A DNA stretch of 64,000 bases from Aptenodytes patagonicus (Eukaryota; Chordata; Aves; Sphenisciformes; Spheniscidae): positions 19,978,932 to 20,042,931 of the forward strand of contig NC_134950.1 in assembly GCF_965638725.1 (NCBI RefSeq), written 5' to 3'. Within the stretch, counting starts at the first letter, position 1. Each line of letters begins with the position of its first letter. Below, one piece after another: positions 35,721 to 46,812 of this stretch. Position numbers and translations under genes: made by a program. The notes below the pieces were generated by a model. That model was not told the DNA's origin. It saw only the letters and a program-made list of their open reading frames with translations, and ran no database searches.

Positions 35721-38372
35721 TTTTTCGCCTTTCCCATGGCTTAGGAGAGAAAAAGTAACCAAGAAAGAGATGTCAGACATACTTTAACTATTCCAATCAT
35801 GGTAAGCTGTAACTCAGACATATCTAGACCAGTTTTCTTCAAACTTGGAAAAAAAAAATCTTCAGGGGAGTGAGGGTTTCTATTGCTAAAGCACTTTTGG
35901 AATCATGCTCTTTTCTGAAGTAAAAAATGAAGTATTTGAAACCAGCTCCTGTCTACTCTTCCACCATCATGCACTTCTGATTGACCCTCTTGTCACAGTC
36001 TATTCACTGCACTTTAAAGCCTGTTAAATGAAAAACTACACCAAAACCATCTTCAGTCCCTTTGCTTTTTGAGAAATGCAATTTCACAAAGGCTAAGGGA
36101 AAAGTCTGTAAAAGCCCCTTATGAAGTGTATATCTAATGGGAAGTAGAGGTAGGAATGCTTCTTGCCTTGGCTGGTTTATGTTGAAATCTCAAACAATTT
36201 CAGAGACCATGAAACACCATAAAGAAGAATGCCACTAAAATATCGGCTGTGTTGAAATCAGCAGCCAATCTCTTACTGATGAAAGGAATCAGGATGTTAT
36301 ACTGCTACTTGCTTATATCTTAAAACATCCACTTTCAATATTCATTGCCACTACATGCAGTTTTCACCCATGTTTCAGCTACTGTGACCTGGGTTCAACT
36401 GGAGGGTGCTGGAAAATTTTGCTTTCTCACCTTCCCTTCTGTTCACCAGGACTACTTCATTCTGTTTTCTCAGGTTCAAATTGTGTAAATCACTCAGCAG
36501 AAATACGCGATAGTTCCTCTGTGATCAAAGAGGTCTAACCTTACTCTTAGTCACCTTTTCATTTTCTCCTAATCTTCTGTGGCAAAAAACATTATGTCAC
36601 TGTTTCTTTGTCACTGAGACCCCCCTATAGGCAGTCAAACGCTTTCCCACAGTATTGGTCAACTGTACGGGAGCTTCAGTCTAGCAAGGTTATTTCCTTT
36701 GCAAAGCATAGCTGAAAGCCCATTCAACACAGTCATCACCAGCTCCATCAGACCTAATAGGTGTTTAAGATTTTTCTTTAAGTGACAAACTAAACACATG
36801 CTTGAAGGTTTACCTGCATGTTTCAATACTAAAACCAAGCTTAACACTAGTTGATTCCTCAGGGCCTAACACCACGTAGCCTTGAGCCCAAGCTGATTCC
36901 TCTGAAAATGGAGCATACCAATATCTCGCCTTCTTCTGGCAGAGGTCTTCCCTCAGGAGAGTCAGGTGTTGCCTACTGACTTGTAGTGGCTGATCAACAG
37001 CTCTGCAAGGCAATAAATGATTCTTATTGCTTTCCATTAAGAGTGGATCAGCTGTATTTAGCTTCTGACAAAGAGGCAGAATGAACTGGTTTCTGTTCCT
37101 TCTAGGACACTGGGAGCCTGATGGGAAAAACAAAGTGAATTGGAAATGGATTCCCATGTACGAAGGAGTGCCTGACTGTCAAATAAAACCAGTTTTGTTT
37201 TTGAAAACCTTTAAAATACATCTATCGAACCCTGCTACCCAGTACAGTTCTGGAAAACAGAATAAATATTGCACAAGTGGGATTGATTTAGCTCTTCAGA
37301 AGTGGATGTAAGAATGGAGTTTGACACATCCTATAGGTACGTATTGGTGCTCCTTTACTCAATAGAACTTTAGTTTGCAGTGTAAACAAATAACTCATAA
37401 TTTCAGTAGTTGTCCAATATCAGCGGTAACAGATGTTGTTCAGTGAAACAAAAATGTGTTGGAAATGGAGATACTTTATGAGAAAAGAAAGCTTATTTTG
37501 TGCCTTTCCCTCTCTTTCAACATTTTAAAAAAAAGGACTGATTTTTTGTACCTGGTTTTTTTACTTGTCTTCCCTGTTCAGTTTTGTCTTGCAGTGCTTT
37601 GAATGAAAACTTCGGGGGACCCTGAAGAGTACTTTGAAGGCTTTGTCCATTGGTGGTTGTTGATATGGGGGTATTGATCCTTTAGTAAAGAGATTTTGTT
37701 CCTGTTAGCTTTCCAAACATTGAAACGAAATAAATGTTTCCTAGAACTAATTCAGTGACTTTTAAATCATGTGGATGGGAGGGTGAAGGCAGGGAACGGA
37801 ACAAGTAAGCAGAGGACCACTTTCTAACTGGAAGAGCTGATTTTCATTCATTGGAGATGTATTATAGCTTCATTCTGAGCTCATCCCTAGGCATCTCACA
37901 TGAAAAATATGTTAAAATAGGCTTGACTTACCATTCTAAAATATATTCCAGGCCTTCTTTATAAATCATAGAATGCTCTAAATTGTCATTCTGTTTTGAA
38001 AACAGAAGTCCTTTGACCACCTGGCCACTTTTCTTCCCCTTCAGTGCTGGTGTTTTATCTGTTTATGTTAGATACTGAAAATATCTGTTCTAATGAAACT
38101 GAACATGGTCCATCTATTCTCCTTCGGCAGTAGCCACCTCCCTCCCTCCTGTTTATCTCACTACTGAGCTTCTCACCCCCACCTTGCCTCAGCTCAGGTA
38201 GCTGTCCTCCACAGTTTTGAGGAAATGGTTATTTTACACTATATTTACTTCCCCCCTGAGCATAGAGCTATTCTAGATGCCACATCAGGGTTGTTCCTCT
38301 CTTGCCCTGCTCCCTGCATAAGTGCCAGGTGCAAGGAAGCATCCGAGGTGTTGAATCCAGTTGCTTTTGGAT

Positions 38373-39157
38373 TGGGCGGGAGTGTTGATCTGCTCAAGGG
38401 TAGGAAGGCTCTGCAGAGGGACCTGGACAGGCTGGATCGATGGGCCAAGGCCAATTGTATGAGGTTCAACAAGGCCAAGTGCCGGGTCCTGCACTTGGGT
38501 CACAACAACCCCATGCAGCGCTACAGGCTTGGGGAAGAGTGGCTGGAAAGCTGCCTGTCAGAAAAGGACCTGGGGGTGTTGATTGACAGCTGGCTGAACA
38601 TGAGCCGGCAGTGTTCCCAGGCGGCCAAGAAGGCCAATGGCATCCTGGCCTGTATCAGAAATAGTGTGGCCAGCAGGAGTAGGGAAGTGATCGTGCCCCT
38701 GTACTCGGCCCTGGTGAGGCTGCACCTCGAATACTGTGTTCAGTTTTGGGCCCCTCACTACAAGAAGGATGTTGAGGTGCTGGAGCGTGTCCAGAGAAGG
38801 GCAACGAAGCTGGTGAAGGGTCTGGACAACAAGTCTTCTGAGGAGCGGCTGAGGGAACTGGGGTTGTTTAGCCTGGAGAAAAGGAGGCTGAGGGGAGACC
38901 TCATCGCTCTCTACAACTCCCTGAAAGGAGGTTGTAGCGAGGTGGGTGTCGGTCTCTTCTCCCAAGTAACAAGCGATAGGACAAGAGGAAATGGCCTCAA
39001 GTTGCGGCAGGGGAGGTTTAGATTGGACGTGAGGAAAAAATTCTTTACTGAAAGAGTGGTTAAACATTGGAAGAGGCTGCCCAGGGAAGTGGTTGAGTCA
39101 CCATCCCTGGAAGTATTTAAAAGACGTGTAGATGAGGCGCTTAGGGACATGGTTTAG
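38373..39157 (+). pseudogene. CR1 ORF2 C-terminal fragment
   Basis: The thumb and C-terminal portion of CR1 RT is open to the family stop (LRDMV) at 39157. The frame by chance stays open through about 49 codons of upstream intron sequence, so a raw ORF call starts at 38225. That part is not CR1. Without the palm active site it has no enzymatic role. Confidence 0.8.
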
Positions 39158-39236
39158 TGGGCATGGTGGTGTTGGGTTGACGGTTGGACTCGATGATCTT
39201 AGAGGTCTTTTCCAACCTTAATGATTCTATGATTCT
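38373..39236 (+). mobile_element. Young CR1 3' fragment in the TRHR intron
   Basis: An 864-bp CR1 begins inside the RT domain just after the FADD box (TGGGCGGGAGTGTTGATC) and ends in TGATTCTATGATTCT. It lies antisense to TRHR. It shares [20 protein letters not shown] and YNSLKGG with the copy at 19170-21243. No target-site duplication was recognised. Confidence 0.9.
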
Positions 39237-39940
39237 TCACATTTTCAGTCCATCAGCTTCTAATTCTGGGCTGACTCTCATATCAGAAACCTAAGTTATG
39301 TATAGCCATTTTTGAAGAAAACAATTGAAATTGCATAACTGTATGACTCCCAATAGAAAGTATTGACTGTATACAGAAGACTAATTCTTGGAAGCTGATA
39401 TAGAAGCACAAAGCTGACAGTACAGATAGCTATATGTTAACACAATAATATAGGTTAAAAATAAAAAGTCTAAAAAACAATAAGACGATGGTATCTATTT
39501 CAGCCATGAGTTGGAAACAGCTTCAGATAGTGCTCTTCAACCAAAACACAGCCATTGTATGAAAAGGTAGGGGACAAAAAGCTTTCTTACTTAGGTAAAA
39601 AACAAGTTTTGACCATTTTTAACAATGGAAGACTTTCAAAATGTAGATGAGGTAATGGGAAGTCCCAAGAAAATTAAAGAAAATGGTATGACCTGGCAGT
39701 CTGCGTTAAGCTAAATCCAGATTAGTCAAGCAATCCAGGTCATACAAGTGGGTAAATCAATTCACATACTGCCATGTTGGATTAATCATCATCAAAAATG
39801 GTTATGAAATTCCTGAGTTAAACCTTCATGAAGCTTGAGGAAACCTATCTAACTTACTGTTTCATTCTGGTATATTATACAAATGTCAGCTCATAATAGC
39901 TTAATTATAATAATACTTAATCATAATCACTCAATGGAAC

Positions 39941-40604
39941 TGTATTGAATGTCCATGTCCAGGTTTTGACAATGAGGAGGCTGCAGGGGTGGCCTCTCTG
40001 AGAAGAGGCCTGGGGCTGCCCCATGCTGGACACAGACAGTTCCATCCAGCTCCAACAGACCCACCACAGGACACAGCTGAGCCCGTTAGCCAAGCTGGTG
40101 GTGCCTCTGTGAAAACATATTTAAGAAATGGCAAAAAAACTGGAAAAAGAGAGAGAGAGAAGAGAAGGGAAGAAATGAGTGAGAAACAGCAGAGGGAACA
40201 CCAAAGTCAGAGGAGGCACTCCTTAGCAAAGCAGGCACCCCATGAAGGGACTACAGCCCATGGAGGACCCACACTGAAAAAGAGGAAAAGAGTGAGAAGG
40301 AAGAAGTGGCAGTGAGAAACCTCTGCAACCCGACCACAACTCCTCCGCACTGCCGACTGCCTCATGGAAGGGACTGAGTGTAACTTATGGCTACAACAAG
40401 AGGCAACAAATTGTCAATAATTGAAACTAGTTTTCCCCAAGTCAAGTCTGCATTGCCTACAACAGTAACTGGTAAGTGATCTCCCTGTCTTTACGAGCTT
40501 TCTTATTCCTGTTCTTCCCATTTTTCTTCCCTATCCTGCTGTGGGGGGGAATGAGCAAGTAGCTGGGTGGGCGTTTGGCTGCCAGCCAGAGCCAACCCAC
40601 CACA
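39941..40604 (+). mobile_element. Solo LTR in the TRHR intron
   Basis: A 664-bp element starting TGTATTGAATGTCC and ending CCAACCCACCACA is flanked by GGAAC on both sides (39936-39940 and 40605-40609), a 5-bp target-site duplication. Its last 90 bases (CCTGCTGTGGGGGGGAATGAGCAAGTAGCTGG...) resemble the end of the LTR at 17106-17670, but the rest, with a long purine-rich GAGAGAGAGAAGAGAAGG stretch, is different, so it is another family. No internal viral genes are present. It inserted antisense to TRHR. Confidence 0.82.
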
Positions 40605-42039
40605 GGAACATGCACGAATTTCATTTTGTAGAAGTGTTCTTGGATAAATATGAGAACTGCCACAGAAGTAGGAACTGTACACCACATTTTCAGTCACTTT
40701 TTCTACAGATCACATGCTGGACATCATATGTAACTCCATCACTGTAGTGCAAGCACAATTCTGGGAAGGCATATAGACAGTTTTACATGACAGCAGAACT
40801 CATTATGAGGCCAAACTATACCACCAGCTATACATGCCTTTGCCAGCGCAGCAGGAAATTTTCACTTGTGTGTCTTACTAACTGCTAAGATTTTAGATTT
40901 TTTGAATATGGACTTGTGTTTTCCCATTTTACACCACTGGCTATATTTTGCTATATATTGTTTGCTATTCTATTAAAAATATTACTAATAATGCCACACT
41001 ATCCTGGCTTTACTTCCTATGTTGTACTATATGCAAATGCTAGCTTTATTCATAATGATGCTACTTTAAACCGTCAGGTTACTTGGGCTTCTAGAAAAAG
41101 TTTTGCTGTCTATACAAGACATAAAAGACATCACATTATAATCCCACTTTTTGGTTTCATAATAAAGCAGCATCCACATTCAGCAATGCTCAATGTAAAA
41201 GATTTGTCAGTTTTTCAAATGATGCTAAGCACACATAATCAAGCATGTATGCTAAAGTGATCTTGAGAACTTGAAAAGCATATTATCTTCCTCTACTAAT
41301 TAATGGACAAAGAAAAACAAAATTAAACACTTCTAATCTGACTATTTACTATAAATGGAGACACATAATTAAATATATCCTAGCCCACATGTTTCCACTG
41401 TGCATTTCAAAGCGTGGCTCTAGTGCTCTGTGAGCGCTCGGTGCTCTAGCAGGCAGCTCAGTTAACCTTTGAGGTCAGTGCCATCTCTATAATAAGGGAA
41501 AACGGTGCCTCTCATTAAACAGTAGCAATCTACATAAAATAAGAATATAAAGTTCAACCCATCACCCAAGAGGGGCACTCAGCTTGTTTGAAAAGGTGCA
41601 CGGCTCGGTGTTGTTTCCTGAGGGAACTGTACAGTGCAGGGAGGTTGAAGCATCCTGCCTGGCAAAGCGACCCTCCGGGGTGCCTTGCAGAGGCTGCTGA
41701 GGGCTGTGAGCCAAGTCGCTCAGCATGGAGCATCGCTTCCCAACGCTCGCATCAAGCTGCCTGACCCAACCGGAGCCTGCTCCCGAGAGCCAGCTGTGAA
41801 GTGATGCACCCTGCATTTCTCAGCACTGCACCAGACTGTGCTACCTGCTGCATGCTGTGTGAGTATGAGGCAGTACGGTTTATTGCAAATAGCCATAAAT
41901 TAATCTACTAACTATATTCTACTTGTATAATGACACATTGCAGCATACATGTTTAACAATATAAAAAGAAGCTAGTCAAAACTATGCCTCGTTTTTGGGC
42001 CATCAATACATAAAAATATTTTATGAGAGACAGAATAAC

Positions 42040-42215
42040 AAAGATACTTAGTATTTACAAAGCACTTCTATATACAGACTTGCTTAAGCAGACTTTTCAC
42101 AGGAGAATTAGAGACAGGAAAAGCAACAACTTGACTGCATTTGCAGAGTGACATAGTGCCTTAGTCAGGACAAAACCTCAAGTCTCCTAAACTCCCAGGC
42201 TACTTCATTCTCTTC
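42040..42215 (+). repeat. MIR-like ancient SINE remnant in the TRHR intron
   Basis: CAAAGCACTTCTATATACAG, TTTTCACAGGAGAATTAGAG and CAAGTCTCCTAAACTCCCAG follow the MIR consensus order. It lies about 350 bp inside the intron from exon 1. Confidence 0.4.
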
Positions 42216-42569
42216 AGATCTCAGAAATAACTCAAGGGTCACTTTGTATATTTGGCAGGATTACTAACAGGCTGTAGTATAAAGAAATTATAGTTAAAAA
42301 TGTTTCATTCTTTATTGATACTTCCTATTTGCTTTTTGATATAGGAAATAAAAGACTATTTGTTTTCCAATCCTAGCACTAGGTAATAATGAATAAGCAA
42401 GAACAAAAAATACATGTTTATATGTATGTGTATACGTATCACAGAATTTCGGCTTGACTACTTAGCAAAAAGGGAGAATGTTTTACCCCCTTCCACAGGC
42501 TTAGACTAGTGACCTCTAAAACAAGCAGATTTTAGGTTTCAGAAAGCCATTTCAAACTGCTGTTCCTAC

Positions 42570-43364
42570 CTGCCTTCGAGAAGCAATAGTGCTATTGAAA
42601 CTCCTGTTAGTCATCTTGGAATTCACAGGCTTGCTTTGGTGAGCCACGTTATTCCTCCATGTCTTAGAGTTTTCTTTTGGGTCCGAAGGGATGGGGTTCA
42701 GGAACAGTATTCTAGCAATCAGGCCATAAAGGACAGTCGCCAATACCATTGGCACAACATAAAATATACCAAAGTCCATCATGTAGATAGGAGAGTAATA
42801 GCTCCTGGACACCTTGTAGCCACAGGACACAACAGTAGTGTCTTTGTAGACTACTGTGTTAAGGTCTAGCAAGAAAAACCAGAGCATACAGTATATGGAG
42901 GTGAAAGCCCAGACAAAAATTATGATCTTCTTGGCTCTTGAAAAAGTGCATAAGAACTGAGCTTTGATTGGATGGCAGATGGCTATGTATCTCTCAATAG
43001 TGAAGGCAGTGATGGAAAAAGAAGAAGCATTGATCCCTAGGTACTGGAGATAAGTGATGCAGAGACACCCCACGTAGCCATACACCCAGGATCTATACAG
43101 GCTTTCTGTGATATTAGGTAGTCCTGCAGCCACAAGCACCATGAGATCTGCCACGGCCAGACTCACCAGATAGCAGTTAGTGGGAGTTCTCATGTGTTTG
43201 GTTCTGAGGACCACCAAAACCACCATGATGTTGCCCATGATGCCCAGTCCACAGATCAGGAGGACCAAGACGATGGTAACCGCTTGGTATTCAGCTGTAA
43301 CGATCTCCTGGCTTGATAGTGGCAGACCAGTTTGGTTCTGCTCATCCCCTGTGCCATTCTCCAT
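42570..43364 (-). CDS. TRHR: Thyrotropin-releasing hormone receptor, coding exon 1 (residues 1-265)
   Basis: This exon encodes the N-terminal two thirds of the TRH receptor, a Gq-coupled class A GPCR of the plasma membrane that binds the tripeptide TRH. It covers TM1 to TM5 and most of intracellular loop 3. Visible family marks are N-glycosylation sequons at Asn3 and Asn10, Asp73 in TM2 (LAVADLM), the Cys100/Cys181 disulfide pair, ligand-contact residues Gln107, Tyr108 and Asn112, and the ERY form of the DRY motif at 124-126. I chose the ATG at 43364: it starts MENGTG, matching the MEN start of vertebrate TRHR, and has A at -3 and G at +4. The frame is open 11 codons further upstream, but only to a GTG. 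The exon ends in CAG followed by a GT donor (GTAGGAAC) at 42569, phase 0, as in vertebrate TRHR. No frameshift or stop was seen. Identification is close to certain. Confidence 0.97.
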
Positions 43365-43403
43365 CTTCACCAGCCCACTGCTGCTTCTGCCCAGCACTCG
43401 GTC

Positions 43404-43421
43404 TCAGCACATGTTCTCCAT
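43404..43421 (-). promoter_or_regulatory. Upstream ORF in the TRHR leader (MENMC)
   Basis: A five-codon ORF (ATG at 43421, TGA at 43404-43406) ends about 40 nt before the TRHR start. Its ATG has a strong context (GGACCATGG). If it lies in the mature leader it should lower initiation at the main ATG and require reinitiation. Transcript evidence is needed to show that this sequence is exonic. Confidence 0.4.
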
Positions 43422-43864
43422 GGTCCTCTCCAAAAGGGTGAGTGGAGCAGAGCGTGGGTAAGCCATAGCCCCAGAGCACATTCTCCATGTAGTCACAGTC
43501 CCATTCCTGTACTGTCCTCCACTCACCCAAAAGCACATGCACTTTCAGTCTTTGTAAATGCAATTACCAGACAGGTTAATCCCTTTAAGATTCCAGCTCA
43601 TTCACACAGGTTACAAAGCTGTTTTCTCATAGCCGGTTCGAGGCATTCATGAAAACACAGCATGTGGAGATGGGAGCTTTCCCCCCTGCAGAGGAGGACG
43701 AGGCAGCGGCAGGGAAAGCAGAGCCCTCCTGCACTGCCAGCTGGCTAAAGCACTGCACGGGACTGAGCTGATCTAGTCCAGGCAGACTTCAGCATCACCA
43801 CTTTCCAGGAGGAGTCACAACGCACTGAGGGTGGAGACAGCAGCAGGAGGTGAAAGGAGAGTGA

Positions 43865-43870
43865 TTTATA
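43865..43870 (-). promoter_or_regulatory. Candidate TATA box for TRHR
   Basis: On the minus strand the sequence reads GGGGCTTTATAAATCACTC, a TATAAA about 500 bp upstream of the TRHR start codon. A start site about 30 bp downstream would give a leader of roughly 470 nt. Mammalian TRHR is described as having an untranslated first exon, so a spliced leader is also possible. This is a motif match only. Confidence 0.3.
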
Positions 43871-44288
43871 AAGCCCCACAGGTTTTCTGCCTCATGCTGC
43901 TTTCCCTCTCTGCTCTCAGACGGCTATCTCACGTATCGATCGTATTGATCCACCCTGGCAAACAAAGGGGAGATTGACTGGCAACAAAAAGACACCAATT
44001 TCTAAAATTCTGACTTTCCCCGAGTCCCTGTCCTTGTGAAAGTGATGGTAATTTACACTTGCCTCCTGCTTTGCAGGGAACTATAAGAGTCCCTTCAGAG
44101 CTGACAGAAAGAAAGGTACCCCAACTTTTGAAAACAGCAGGAAAAATTGGGTTTCTTCACTTTACAGACAATTCTCTTCAAAACCTCTATTGCTATTGCT
44201 GTCATCACTCCCGAGACCTTTCAGCTCTTTTCTGTAGCACAGCAACAATGAAACCATCAGAGCACAAATTGCTTCTTAATGAACTCAG

Positions 44289-44329
44289 TGACACACACGT
44301 GCACACACACACACACACACACACAGTGT
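44289..44329. repeat. (CA)n microsatellite upstream of TRHR
   Basis: GTGACACACACGTGCACACA is followed by uninterrupted CA units ending in AGTGTG. It lies about 0.9 kb upstream of the TRHR start codon. Confidence 0.9.
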
Positions 44330-45034
44330 GTTACTAATCCACCACCGTTTCCTCAATGAAGAGTCTCCTCTGGTTGAATAAACTCCTCCTTGTTCAGTCA
44401 GGTTGTGTAAAACCACAGACAAATCAAAGACTGGTGGAAATAACCACTTTGAGATGTGCTGATGAAAGACCTACAGATGCAATAGCAGTATGCACGAGCC
44501 CAACTGCATCTGGAGACGGATGCAGAGCTTCCCTGTCTCACGTGCTGCCAATCTTAATGCCTCAGTGAGAGAAACAATAATAAATCCTTCTTCAGGGGTC
44601 TGTGAAAGAGCCCTTGTCAGCTCCCCATCATGGTGTTTCAACCCATTGTTTCTCCTTATACTATTGTGTTAAAATGTTGAAGATTAAATCTGCCTTAAAA
44701 TCCCTTTTTTTTCCTCCATTTAGAGCAATTGTTTCTGCTCTTTGCTCAGGAAGGGTTCAAAAAAATAAAATGTTGCACAACTGGGGAAAGGCAACTTGGA
44801 TTTCAAAACAGATTTTAGTGTTAAGAGAGAAGGATTAGCATAGGCACATGGTGTAATGTTTACAAAACTAGGATTTTAAATAGCCTGAAACGACAGGTGG
44901 TGACAAAAAGAGAATACCACCTGAACCAGAGCTGGAAATCAGACTCAAACAATTTCAGAGGTTTGAAGCCACTCAATTAAGTCTTCCAGTCATTTTTTCC
45001 ATTTGCCTGTTCACACTTCAATTGTGATCAGATG

Positions 45035-45185
45035 CTTTTAATCTGTAGACCCCAAAGTACTTAACGAGGTAAAGCAAATAGCATTATTCCTATTTAACAG
45101 ATGAAGAAACAGGGGTGAAAAGAATCAGATTCACTGCCAGTGGCCTAGCAATCACCTGTGGGAAAATTCAGGTTACTGGTTACTT
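45035..45185 (+). repeat. MIR-like ancient SINE remnant upstream of TRHR
   Basis: CAAAGTACTTAACGAGGTAA, ATTCCTATTTAACAGATGAAG and AAACAGGGGTGAAAAG match the MIR core, followed by GCCAGTGGCCTAGCAATCAC. It is the clearest of the MIR-like pieces in the window. Confidence 0.5.
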
Positions 45186-46812
45186 GAAAAATGGTATATC
45201 AACAGAATCGTACCATGGGTCTCACTGAGATTCTGCTCCATACGATCTGCAGATCCCATTATTCTGGACACAGCTGAAAGTGGAAGAAGGCCAGCGCTAG
45301 TGTGACACCTGGGTGTCAGAAAAAAGATTCCTTCCAGCCCCCTTCACACTCCACAACATTTTGTCCTTGCAAACTGGACAGATTCCCCATTAACAATCTA
45401 TGCTTTTAAAGCTACGTGGCTAGATGTAGCCCCAGATGCTCAACCCCATAGCATAAAACGCAGCAGGAGGGAGCCCAGGAGTGAACTAGCACAGATTTGG
45501 TGGCAGTAATCAGGGACCCAGCAGGGATCAAACCCAGCAGGGCGTTGAACCGGAGTTCATACCAGGAAACTGAGTTAGCTGACAGCCTAGATAAACCCCT
45601 TAACCCTCAATGGCTTCAGCTGAGTCAGAAGTTTTTGGCACCTCCATAGACTGATTTCTCTTTGGGGGGTGACTGATGCCTTTCTGCCACACTGTCCCAC
45701 CATGAAGTCTTGTTCCTCATGTTTCCATGTATTCTGCTTGCTTATGTAGGCGATGTGGATGGTCTGAGTTGGGGCTGAGGAACTAGTGTATCTGAGAGTA
45801 CATAAGCGTTTGCAGTACCAGAAGTAATGGCTGAGGACATGGGATACAGAGAAACTGGAGTGTATTTAAAAGCCCACATGACTTTGAAGCGAATATGGGA
45901 AGTCTAGAAGATGTGTAAGAAATGTATTGTCTGATGCTTGCCTGGTTATTCTGTTGCATCTGCTACTAGTCTATATCAGAGATGGGATAGACCATCTTGT
46001 CTTGTCTCAGCCAGTCATTCACTTTTTATGGATTTTTGCCAAGTGTTGTATTCTGGTAAAGAAAAAAAGTATACAGTTATCACTGTGTGGCTATAGGGAA
46101 GTATATCTACAAGAGATGTTCAGAGGATTTTGACAGTATTGATCAATATCCTTTATGGAGCGCTTCCCTTTTCTTTCTATACAGTACTTCCCCAACCTGC
46201 AATATTTCTGTAAAATCTTCAGTAATTGCAGAAGGAATTTCAAGACAGTGTAAATATATGTTCTATGTAATTAAAGTATCTGGTGTCATGGGTTTGGCAC
46301 AAACATCATGTGATGCACATTGCCTGATACATTTAAATTATCATTTTAACATGATCATCAGAGATCAGATACTGAACCTGGGAATCAGTAAAAGACCAGC
46401 TTTTTCTCCCAGTTAATGCTGTGTTAATGCAACCTTCAAAATACACTGGCTAGATTTAAAAACAGTTCAGCATTAATACATGCAAACCCAGCAGCTGTGC
46501 CAGAGAAATTTTGAGAGCAGATGGACCAGGGATCACTGTGAAACTTTTAATGCCTGTCTGTTACTCCACTTTATACACATACCTGTTGGTCCAGGCATCA
46601 ACTGACATTACGTGAACAAATGAGTACAGGCCTTTGGGTAGGAGGGAGAGGGGGAGGCATCATGTTGATACACCCTGTGCTGTATACCGCTTAGCCAGCA
46701 ATATTCTTGCCCAATTTTTTTCCTATTTGTCTCAATTAAAATGCATCTCTGCTACCTTGAGACACAACAAATCCATAACAAACTGTCTCATAACGTTACA
46801 TGTGCTGAGATG

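Larger units (their letters stand above)
28933..42569 (-). other. TRHR: TRHR coding intron (about 13.6 kb)
   Basis: The intron runs from the GT donor at 42568-42569 to the AG acceptor at 28933-28934 and splits the receptor at the end of intracellular loop 3, a position conserved in vertebrate TRHR. It contains a young 5'-truncated CR1 (38373-39236), a solo LTR (39941-40604), an old CR1 tail (about 35375-35445), ancient repeats (about 35560-35720 and 42040-42215) and a plus-strand CCAAT/TATA pair near 33926-33955. I saw no coding ORF of its own. The rest is AT-rich unique-looking sequence, including a poly(A) run near 29388-29408. Confidence 0.9.
43880..46812. other. Non-coding region upstream of TRHR
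   Basis: It holds the CA repeat at 44289 and the MIR-like piece at 45035. No coding frame is recognisable. Confidence 0.55.

Noticed and set aside
39989..40315. 108-codon Lys/Arg/Glu-rich ORF
   Set aside because: It lies wholly inside the solo LTR, in its purine-rich tract. Low complexity explains it.
43365..43397. N-terminal extension of TRHR by 11 codons
   Set aside because: It begins at GTG, and the ATG at 43364 has a good context and matches the family N-terminus.
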